Below are positions 35,662 to 43,129 of a stretch of DNA of 64,000 bases, one piece after another. The DNA is from Candidatus Obscuribacterales bacterium (lineage in GTDB: Bacteria > Cyanobacteriota > Vampirovibrionia > Obscuribacterales > Obscuribacteraceae): assembly GCA_019637435.1 (NCBI GenBank), contig JAHBVO010000005.1, positions 434,001 through 498,000 of the forward strand. The letters are read 5' to 3'. The position numbers and the translations under genes are program-made. Positions within the stretch are counted from its first letter, which is position 1, and every line of letters begins with the position of its first letter. Under the pieces are notes generated by a model. The model saw nothing but the letters and a program-made list of their open reading frames with translations. It was not told the DNA's origin and did no database searches.

Positions 35662-36444
35662 ATGCGTAACCACCTCATCATCTCGTTGCTCGCAGTTTTT
35701 GCACTTTGCGGTTGCGACAACCCGGAAGACTTCAGCCATCCGGAGAATCCAAAGAAGCCTGGAGAGATTACGGTAAAACCGACTTCGCCTACGCCCGCCA
35801 ACGATGCTTCTCAAGCGCCTGCGCCGGTAACGCCGCTACCGGAAGATAGCCCCGGTCCAAGAGACACTTCGGGAGTGAAAACCGGCGATGCTGAGATTGC
35901 CGGTGAGTTTGACAGCGTTAATTCGTCCGCATCGTTGGAAACCGACATAACCATAGGCTCTCCTGCAAAGGTGACAATCGAGGCTAGCGAAAAAAGTTTC
36001 AACGATATAAAGCTTGAAGTTAAAGACACCACCCTTAATATCACGACAACGCCCGGTTTTAATGCTACGGTTGCTAAGGTTCATATAACGGCGCCAAAAA
36101 TCACGAACATAACAACCTCCGGCGCAGCCCTTGTGAAGTTGATTGGCGCTAACGGACCGACGTTGAACGTAAGTGCAAACGACAATAGTTCGGTCGATGG
36201 TTATGGTGCCGTAGACAGTATCAATGTCACCGCTAACGGTGCTTGCTGCGTGCGAATGAAAGGTTTAGTCGCCAAGGTCGGCAATGTGACCAGCAACGGC
36301 AAATGCGCGGTCGAGGTGAAGACGACCGAAGAAATCAACGCGACATCGAGCGAAGGTTCAGTTATCAACGTGGCTGGGCTGCCTCGTAAAGTCAATAAGC
36401 ACAAAACCGATCGAAGCTTTATCAACCTCAATAACGAGAGATAG
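35662..36444 (+). CDS. Lipoprotein with GIN/DUF2807-like beta domain
   Basis: A 260-aa lipoprotein. The signal peptide MRNHLIISLLAVFALCGC ends in a lipobox with the lipidated Cys. A Pro-rich linker (about 30-70) leads to a domain of short parallel beta rungs: VEASEKSFNDIKLEVKDTTL-like segments, then HITAPKITNITTSGAALVKL, SVDGYGAVDSINVTANGACC and GNVTSNGKCAVEVKTTEEIN. This GIN-type, right-handed solenoid pattern is common in surface or periplasmic proteins of unknown role. AGGA precedes the ATG. It is convergent with the FecR-like gene. Confidence 0.8.
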   Translation: MRNHLIISLLAVFALCGCDNPEDFSHPENPKKPGEITVKPTSPTPANDASQAPAPVTPLPEDSPGPRDTSGVKTGDAEIAGEFDSVNSSASLETDITIGSPAKVTIEASEKSFNDIKLEVKDTTLNITTTPGFNATVAKVHITAPKITNITTSGAALVKLIGANGPTLNVSANDNSSVDGYGAVDSINVTANGACCVRMKGLVAKVGNVTSNGKCAVEVKTTEEINATSSEGSVINVAGLPRKVNKHKTDRSFINLNNER

Positions 36445-36494
36445 AAAAGCGTATCGATACTGGTTTCGAAGAAACGACTGCGCTGAACGAGAAC

Positions 36495-37505
36495 TTAGTT
36501 GGTGGTCTGACCTGGAGTAGCCGCAACCTGGGCTGGGTCTTCCACTCGGAAACCCTGGGTGCCGTTGCGCGCATTCAAAATTGCCGCCATTTTTGAGACA
36601 TCACCAAGGATTCGACGCTCTTTGACGCCGCTGTTGGCTTGGCGCAAATCAGTCATCAGATCGTTATGCATCAAAATGCTGTGAACGGAGATTTCACTAA
36701 TCGCCAGATGCGAATTCTCGATAATCTTGAATCCGCGCCTGGCAAGCCCATCTTTGGGGCGCAGGTCTCGGCGTGACAGCTTCTTTTCACCTGCGACGAT
36801 TTCGGAGCCCGCAGCCAGAGCCAGAATTACCGGCTTATCGAACAAACCTTTTCGGTCGAACTTCGCTTTTATAGTTTTGCCGGTTCCATCCAGATTGGCG
36901 ACACGCAAAACGCCCTTCTCCAGCCGCGCGAGGACGTCCCCATTGGACGCAATGGCGACCGTGCCGAAAGGCGTTTTGATAACGGCTTGCTTTGATGGTT
37001 TTTTGACCGACACTAAAATCTCGCCGTGATCGAACTTCACTATGTACTCATTCTGCTTGTTGAACCGCGAACCCTCGATCCACTTCACCGTGATGCCCGA
37101 GGTCGGTCCGCCTAATTCGTCGTCCTGAGGGAACTCCATGCTTTTGAGCATGACCGCCCCATCAAGAGCTTTTTGATTGAACACTAAATCCAACGGCGAC
37201 GTATTTCCGGGGAAAGAATTGAGATTGCTCTGCAGGTCTGTCTGAACTAAAACAGGATTGAAGAACGGACGGGCAGGAGTTACTACGACCGGTTTCGACT
37301 CCGGCTGCGGCGGTGGTGTCACCACCGGGGGTGGAAAGAAAACAGGATGATTACGTCCCTCGCCACCACCTCGTGGACCCCCACCCTCGTAATCACCGCC
37401 ATCCCTTTGAGCATTCGCGCACAAGGGATTAAGTGACAAGACGACGACTGCAAACGAAACGCCCAGCGTTCGGCTGACAAGGTAATTTGATAAAGCGCGG
37501 CTCAT
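36495..37505 (-). CDS. Exported FecR-like protein
   Basis: 336 aa from ATG 37505, which has GGAGAA upstream. A signal peptide (about 1-33, ending LCANAQ) is followed by a Gly/Pro-rich linker (about 35-70). The main domain has FDHGEILVSVKKPSKQAVIK, TPFGTVAIASNGDVLARLE and ALAAGSEIVAGEK; the 'G.i.v..p.....v.TP.G....' pattern is typical of FecR. No sigma factor or anti-sigma partner is next to it, so it is more likely a structural or envelope-sensing protein than a classical regulator. The C-terminus is helical. Confidence 0.7.
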   Translation of the reverse strand: MSRALSNYLVSRTLGVSFAVVVLSLNPLCANAQRDGGDYEGGGPRGGGEGRNHPVFFPPPVVTPPPQPESKPVVVTPARPFFNPVLVQTDLQSNLNSFPGNTSPLDLVFNQKALDGAVMLKSMEFPQDDELGGPTSGITVKWIEGSRFNKQNEYIVKFDHGEILVSVKKPSKQAVIKTPFGTVAIASNGDVLARLEKGVLRVANLDGTGKTIKAKFDRKGLFDKPVILALAAGSEIVAGEKKLSRRDLRPKDGLARRGFKIIENSHLAISEISVHSILMHNDLMTDLRQANSGVKERRILGDVSKMAAILNARNGTQGFRVEDPAQVAATPGQTTN

Positions 37506-37692
37506 TGAACCAATTCTCCGTTGTGACACAGTCCGGAGTTCCCAATCGACGTAATTGTCGAAACCGTCCGAGTTTACCAGCTATTTGCAAGCTAAAAGCA
37601 GCGATTGAAAAATTGCAACATTAAGAGGAGCCAATGAAAAGCCGGTTACGGCACCGGATGTGGTGACATGCAACCTCGAAACAGTGGCGCAA

Positions 37693-38352
37693 CTACTCGC
37701 CGGCAAGCTGCCTGACGCGCATGGAAAACATCCCATTAGACTCTCGATAAAGAACTTTTCCTTTATCGTCGAGATAAACGAAAGTAGGGTAACGATCAAC
37801 ACCGTATTGATCAGCAAGACCCTTATTGCGCTCAGCATTCACACGCTCAAAATCCATTTTGTCACGGTATTTCGCAGCAGTGCTCTCGAACTGCGGGACA
37901 AAAGCGTGGCAAGCCACGCACCAGTCGGTTTCGAACATAATCACCTTGCAGCGACCATACTTCTTCGGCGGAGACGCCGTCTCCGAAGCGGGCTCAGGGA
38001 CGGCCGTTTTCGCGGCAGAATTGGAGCCGCTTGACGCGGGCAGCGAATTCAACGCAGCCTTAGCACGACTTCGCTGCGACGCGTCTTTTGAACTGCTCAT
38101 CACGTACTGGAAATGCTGACGAGCAGGGCCAAACTGTTTCAGACTTTGATAGCAAAATCCGAGATACAGGTGTGCGGTCGCATCATAGGGCTTCTCGACA
38201 ATAGCCTTCTCAAAATGGGAAAGCGCCTGTCGCAAATCTCCTTTGTTGTATGCTGCGACTCCTTGAGTCAGCGCTGTCGAATCGGCGAAACACGGGGAAA
38301 ACGTGACTAAAGTCGCCAGTGCGAAAACCTGACAAATGGTCCTGCCGCTCAT
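37693..38352 (-). CDS. Exported TPR-thioredoxin protein
   Basis: About 219 aa from ATG 38352. A signal peptide (about 1-24, ending in FADS) is followed by TPR-like helices (about 27-95, AAYNKGDLRQALSHFEKAIV), a short linker and a C-terminal thioredoxin domain (about 128-219). Its active site is WCVAC, with RYPTFVYLDDKGKVLYR as the cis-Pro strand. It likely acts as a periplasmic disulfide oxidoreductase with TPR-mediated partner binding. The start lies 12 bases after the ileS stop, so they are probably co-transcribed. Confidence 0.85.
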   Translation of the reverse strand: MSGRTICQVFALATLVTFSPCFADSTALTQGVAAYNKGDLRQALSHFEKAIVEKPYDATAHLYLGFCYQSLKQFGPARQHFQYVMSSSKDASQRSRAKAALNSLPASSGSNSAAKTAVPEPASETASPPKKYGRCKVIMFETDWCVACHAFVPQFESTAAKYRDKMDFERVNAERNKGLADQYGVDRYPTFVYLDDKGKVLYRESNGMFSMRVRQLAGE

Positions 38353-38363
38353 TATCTTGTCAC

Positions 38364-41213
38364 CTAGGCGCCCGCGCCGATGGTCTCCAGGAGCGCATCT
38401 GTGCAACTATCACAAAGATCAGGATACTTCTGGTGCACACCAATCTTGGTTGAATACTTCCAGCACCGAGCACACTTTTCGCCGTCGGCTTTGAGCACTC
38501 GAACTCGAATGCCATTCTCATTCAACTCAGAAAGAAGCTCATCATCACTCGCTTTACCATTGGTCGCTTCGGCGACTTTAGCTTGCGATACGATAAAGAA
38601 ACCGGGAAGCTCTTCGCCTAACGAAGAAACTTTCGACTGCAGGGCAGCATCATCGAATTGCAAAACTACTTGCGCTTCCAATGACTTGCCGATTTTGCGA
38701 CCGGCTCGAGCCTCTTCCAGAGCCTTATTCACAGCGTAGCGAACATCGATGAGTTCACTCCAGAATGTCGTGAGTTCATCGTTGACGAACTTACTGTCTC
38801 TGGTCGGGAAATCTGTGAGGAGAACGCTCTCTTCATTCGCTCCGGCTTTCTTGATAGCTTCCGGCGTGAACTGCCAGATATCCTCGGCGAGGTGCGGCGT
38901 GACTGGAACCAGAAGGCGCACAAGCACCTTCAAGATCTCGTTTAACGCAGTTTGAACCGCACGGCGACTCTCTGACTTTTGACCAGCGGTGTAGAGTCTG
39001 TCCTTTACGATGTCGAAGTAGAAGGATGAGAGATCGACGACGCAGAAGTTTTGAAGTACTTGATAGTACTTGAAGAACTCGTATTTATCGAAGTCTTGAG
39101 TGACTTCGCTAACGACTTGCTGCAAGCGATGAAGCACGTATTGATCCAGCTTCGATAGTTTTTCATATGGAACAGAATCGGTAGCCGGATTGAAGTCATG
39201 CAAATTACCCAACAGGTAGCGCGCTGTGTTTCTAAGTTTGCGGTAAACGTCAGCCAGCTGCGCGAGCATGTTTTTGCCGATCGGGATATCGTCGGTGTAG
39301 TTGACGGAAGCAACCCAGAGGCGGAGTACGTCGGCACCGTATTGTTTGATTACTTCGTCCGGATCGACGACGTTGCCAACCGACTTGGACATTTTTCGAC
39401 CGTTTTCATCCACGACGAAACCGTGAGTGAGAACCTCTTTGTATGGCGCTCTGCCGTGAACAGCTACGCTTGTGAGCAATGATGATTGGAACCATCCGCG
39501 GTGCTGGTCACTGCCTTCGAGATACATCTCGCAAGGAGTTCCTCTGAGTTCAGGACGAGCGTCGAGAACCGAAGCATGCGTAACACCGGAGTCAAACCAG
39601 ACGTCCATGGTATCGGTTTCTTTTTTAAACTCGGTGCCGCCGCATTCGCACTTCGTATCGCCGAGGAAATCTTTGACGTCGCGCTTCCACCAGGAATCAG
39701 AGCCTTCCGTTTTGAAAATCTCAGCGACCTTACTGATACTTTCAGGCGTGATCAGCGGCTTATCGCAGGCTTTGCAATAGAATACCGGAATCGGCACGCC
39801 CCAGGTTCGCTGACGGCTGATGCACCAGTCCGAACGATTTTCGACCATCGTGTAGATACGGTTACGACCGGATGCCGGGTGCCATTTCACTTCATCGATC
39901 GCCTTCAATGCAGCCGCTCGGAAACCATCGACAGAGGCAAACCATTGCTCGGTAGCTCTGTATATAAGTGGCTTCTTGCACCGCCAGCAGTGCGGGTAGC
40001 TGTGCGCATATTTCGAATGCGCCATCAGTTTGCCGATTTCTCTGAGAAACTCAACGATTTCCGGATTGGACTTGTCGTAACGATTTCCGGCAAATTTGCC
40101 GGCATCGGCGGTGAAAATTCCGCGCTCGTCGACAGGAGAGACAACGCCGAGATTGTACTGGGCTCCGATGACAAAGTCCTCGGGACCGTGCCCCGGCGCC
40201 GTGTGAACGACTCCGGTACCAACTTCCGTGGTGACGTGCTCACCGACGATCACGCGACTGAAGCGATCGAGAAATGGATGTTTGGTTTCTATTAGCTCAA
40301 GCGACTTACCGGAAGCGTTACCGAGAATTTTGACGTCACCATCGGCAATACCAACGGCAGCCAGAAACGCGTCCTTGAGTTCATCGACTACTACCACGAC
40401 ACCATCATTCGGTGTTTTGACGAATAAGTAGTTGAACTTGGGATGCAGCGCCACGCCGAGGTTTCCAGGCAAGGTCCAGGGCGTCGTCGTCCATATGACG
40501 AAGTTGACGGTTTCATCAGCAGGAACGAAGCTTGGGAGCTTGCTTCGACTGCCTGGTTCTACTTCGAACTTGACGTAGATTGAATGTGATTCGTGATCCG
40601 CGTATTCAACTTCGGCTTCTGCCAGAGCGGTTTCGCAATTAGGGCACCATTGAACGGCTTTCAGTCCCTTGTAGAGATAGCCTTTCTCAGCCATCTTTCC
40701 GAAGATTTTGATCTGGGTAGACTCGAATTCCGGCTTCAAAGTCACATATGGATTCGCCCAATCACCCCAGATTCCAAGCCTGCGAAAGTTCGCTTCCTGA
40801 CCTTTGAGATTGGTCAGAGCAAAATCGCGGCAACGCTCACGCAACTCGATTTCAGTCAAGGAGCGGCGTCCGCCTTTGACGTCCTTGACGACGGCGGTTT
40901 CGATCGGCAAACCGTGACTGTCGTAGCCCGGAACGTACGGCGCGTAGAACCCGCGCTGCGCCTTGTACTTCGTGATGATGTCCTTGAGAATTTTGTTTAA
41001 CGCAGTTCCGATGTGGATCTTGCTCGAGCTCAAATATGGCGGTCCGTCGTGGAGAACGAACTTGTCCTTCTTCTCGCGATTGGCAAGACTCTTTTCGTAA
41101 ATCTTGTTGTCATCCCAGCTCTTTTGAAACTCGACTTCACGCGTGAAGCTGTTGGCTTTCATTGGAAAGTCGGTGACTGGCAGATTTAGAGGATACTTGC
41201 TCTTCTCACTCAT
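38364..41213 (-). CDS. ileS: Isoleucyl-tRNA synthetase
   Basis: Charges tRNA-Ile. 949 aa, full length. Class-I signature GPPYLSSSKIHIGTALNKIL (57-76; HIGT replaces HIGH), the editing domain in the middle (with GVVHTAPGHGPEDF), KMSKS near 605, the anticodon-binding domain and a C-terminal zinc ribbon CARCW...CDSC. ATG 41213 has GGAG about 10 bases upstream. It is divergent from the suhB-like gene. No T-box leader is seen. Confidence 0.97.
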   Translation of the reverse strand: MSEKSKYPLNLPVTDFPMKANSFTREVEFQKSWDDNKIYEKSLANREKKDKFVLHDGPPYLSSSKIHIGTALNKILKDIITKYKAQRGFYAPYVPGYDSHGLPIETAVVKDVKGGRRSLTEIELRERCRDFALTNLKGQEANFRRLGIWGDWANPYVTLKPEFESTQIKIFGKMAEKGYLYKGLKAVQWCPNCETALAEAEVEYADHESHSIYVKFEVEPGSRSKLPSFVPADETVNFVIWTTTPWTLPGNLGVALHPKFNYLFVKTPNDGVVVVVDELKDAFLAAVGIADGDVKILGNASGKSLELIETKHPFLDRFSRVIVGEHVTTEVGTGVVHTAPGHGPEDFVIGAQYNLGVVSPVDERGIFTADAGKFAGNRYDKSNPEIVEFLREIGKLMAHSKYAHSYPHCWRCKKPLIYRATEQWFASVDGFRAAALKAIDEVKWHPASGRNRIYTMVENRSDWCISRQRTWGVPIPVFYCKACDKPLITPESISKVAEIFKTEGSDSWWKRDVKDFLGDTKCECGGTEFKKETDTMDVWFDSGVTHASVLDARPELRGTPCEMYLEGSDQHRGWFQSSLLTSVAVHGRAPYKEVLTHGFVVDENGRKMSKSVGNVVDPDEVIKQYGADVLRLWVASVNYTDDIPIGKNMLAQLADVYRKLRNTARYLLGNLHDFNPATDSVPYEKLSKLDQYVLHRLQQVVSEVTQDFDKYEFFKYYQVLQNFCVVDLSSFYFDIVKDRLYTAGQKSESRRAVQTALNEILKVLVRLLVPVTPHLAEDIWQFTPEAIKKAGANEESVLLTDFPTRDSKFVNDELTTFWSELIDVRYAVNKALEEARAGRKIGKSLEAQVVLQFDDAALQSKVSSLGEELPGFFIVSQAKVAEATNGKASDDELLSELNENGIRVRVLKADGEKCARCWKYSTKIGVHQKYPDLCDSCTDALLETIGAGA

Positions 41214-41290
41214 TACTTTGAACTCCGAATCGAATATACCGATGCCAGGGCAACGGCACACTTGTTATGCACAAACAGATATTATTACAC

Positions 41291-41300
41291 TGCATATGCA
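41291..41300. promoter_or_regulatory. Ten-base palindrome between divergent genes
   Basis: TGCATATGCA is a perfect palindrome in the AT-rich gap between ileS and the suhB-like gene. It may overlap promoter elements for either direction. No regulator is known. Confidence 0.25.
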
Positions 41301-41400
41301 ATTATGTGGTTCTAATTAAGAAGCGTACCGAAAACCGACTAAGATATCGGCTTGCGTTTTCACTGCAAAACCGGCTGGAGCTTCGCTCAAGCCCGAAAGG

Positions 41401-42207
41401 ATGGAGATTTTGAAGAACGAGAAGCATGTAGCGTTCCGCGCGGCACTGGAGGCTGGTGGGCTTATCAAGGAGCGAATGGGGCAAATCGCCTCGATCGACT
41501 ACAAGAGTGCATTCAACCTCGTCACAGATGTAGACAAGGCTTCAGAGAAACTTATTCTCGATATCATCAAAACCGAATATCCTGGAGACGCAATACTGGC
41601 GGAGGAAAGCGGCGCTTCTAAAACAGGACAGAAGCGTCGATGGCTTATCGATCCACTTGATGGCACAACCAATTACGCGCACTCTTATCCATTCTTCTGT
41701 GTATCAATTGGTCTTGAAGAAGACGGAGAGATTGTCCTGGGCGTAATTTACGACCCTGTCAAAGACGAGATGTTCTACGCCACCAAAGGCGGCGGTGCGT
41801 TTTTAAACGATGAGCGCATCAAGGTTTCTTCCGTGGATAAACTGGCAAACAGCCTCCTGGTCACAGGTTTTCCACCTGACACTCGCGGAACTGAATTGAA
41901 CAATATGGTGGAATTCACGACACTCACGAATATGTCGCATGGCGTCCGCAGAGACGGCAGCGCCGCCCTCGACCTCTCATACGTTGCAGCCGGAAGACTG
42001 GACGGCTTTTGGGAAAAGAAACTGGCAGCCTGGGATGTGGGAGCCGGCAGCCTGATTGTGGAAGAAGCAGGCGGCAGGGTCACAGACCTGGACGGAAACA
42101 AACTGGACGTTGATAAGGGTTGGATACTTGCCACCAACGGTTTGATACACGACGAAGTTTTGAAAGTCTATTCAGATTTACAGCTGTCGAAAGCGGCGAC
42201 CAGCTAA
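41401..42207 (+). CDS. suhB: Inositol monophosphatase family protein
   Basis: A 268-aa Mg-dependent phosphatase. Metal and catalytic motifs: EES at 68-70, IDPLDGTTN (83-91) and AAWDVGAGSLIVEEAGG (about 204-220). It hydrolyses inositol phosphate or similar sugar phosphates (SuhB or CysQ-type alternatives). AAGG sits too close to ATG 41401, so the TTG at 41410, which has AAGGATGGAG upstream, may be the real start. Confidence 0.9.
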   Translation: MEILKNEKHVAFRAALEAGGLIKERMGQIASIDYKSAFNLVTDVDKASEKLILDIIKTEYPGDAILAEESGASKTGQKRRWLIDPLDGTTNYAHSYPFFCVSIGLEEDGEIVLGVIYDPVKDEMFYATKGGGAFLNDERIKVSSVDKLANSLLVTGFPPDTRGTELNNMVEFTTLTNMSHGVRRDGSAALDLSYVAAGRLDGFWEKKLAAWDVGAGSLIVEEAGGRVTDLDGNKLDVDKGWILATNGLIHDEVLKVYSDLQLSKAATS

Positions 42208-42296
42208 GAAACCGACCGACGGGTTCCAATATCGGGTGCGATGCAGCTCACCGCGATCGCAGTTCCGCTTCGAGTTCGAGGCGCACCAGCGCCCCC

Positions 42297-43031
42297 CTAC
42301 TTAATGCGAGCTTTGTACTTGCCCATGTAGGCACTCGCGGCGATTTTCAGCAATTCCACCAGCATTTTCGGAGAGTCAGTCAGGACGTTCACTTTCGAGC
42401 CGTCAATGTTCGTCCAGTTGATCGGAATCTCTTCGATTTTGTACTTGCGAAGGCGCGCCACATAGAGAACTTCAACATCAAAGGCGTAGCCGCTCATGCT
42501 CGTCACCGAGAAGAGATCTTGCGCGACGCTGCGGCGAAACATTTTAAAACCGCACTGAGTGTCGTGGAAACCTGGCAGCACAAGAGACTGTACGAGGATG
42601 TTGAAAGTGTTTCCTATATATTTTCGATATGTGAGTGCTTCAACATGGCGAGTGTCATCCGGCTTGGCACGACTTCCAAAAGCCACGTCAAAACCGTTGG
42701 CGATGCTCTGCTCCAACTTCACTATTTCTTCAATCGGCGACGCACCATCGGCATCGTCGAATAAAACGCGCTCACCCGCAGCAGCAAGCATGCCGGTCCG
42801 CACTGCATAGCCTTTTCCGCGGTTGGGCGCATACGAAATCAATCGGACACTGGGTCGGGTAGCGGCAAAACTATCAACAGCGTCGGCAGTATGATCGGCG
42901 CTGCCGTCATCAACAACGATAATTTCGAAGGTGCCACCACGATTTGAAAGATAGTTATAGACCGATTCGAGCGTGCGAGGCAGCCTGGCTTCCTCGTTAT
43001 ATGCCGGAATGATCACTGAGAGCTCAGTCAT
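42297..43031 (-). CDS. Family 2 glycosyltransferase, dolichyl-phosphate-glucose-synthase-like
   Basis: 244 aa. The GT-A fold starts SVIIPAYNEEARLP, with VVDDGSADHT (40-48) and DDADG (92-96) as the sugar-nucleotide and metal sites, and TQCGFKMFRR (about 160-169) as the family's acceptor loop. It resembles enzymes that transfer a sugar to a polyprenyl phosphate. There is no clear membrane helix at the C-terminus. It converges on the suhB-like gene. Confidence 0.88.
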   Translation of the reverse strand: MTELSVIIPAYNEEARLPRTLESVYNYLSNRGGTFEIIVVDDGSADHTADAVDSFAATRPSVRLISYAPNRGKGYAVRTGMLAAAGERVLFDDADGASPIEEIVKLEQSIANGFDVAFGSRAKPDDTRHVEALTYRKYIGNTFNILVQSLVLPGFHDTQCGFKMFRRSVAQDLFSVTSMSGYAFDVEVLYVARLRKYKIEEIPINWTNIDGSKVNVLTDSPKMLVELLKIAASAYMGKYKARIK

Positions 43032-43107
43032 GCGACTAAGTATATGGCCTTAGAAACCTTGCCGAGCTTTTGTGTGCGAGGTTCAATCAACTTCTTAATG
43101 AGAGTTC

Positions 43108-43125
43108 GCAAATATAAGTATTTGC
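43108..43125. other. AT-rich hairpin next to the ~994-aa gene
   Basis: GCAAATA-TAAG-TATTTGC is a perfect 7-bp stem just past the stop of the ~994-aa gene. No U-run follows on the minus strand, so its role as a terminator is unsure. Confidence 0.3.
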
Positions 43126-43129
43126 TCGA

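Noticed and set aside
39486..40295. A 269-codon plus-strand frame inside ileS
   Set aside because: It is antisense to the catalytic and editing domains of a clear IleS, has no motif and no ribosome site.
41214..41400. T-box or other leader control of ileS
   Set aside because: No T-box consensus or antiterminator pairing is visible in this AT-rich gap.
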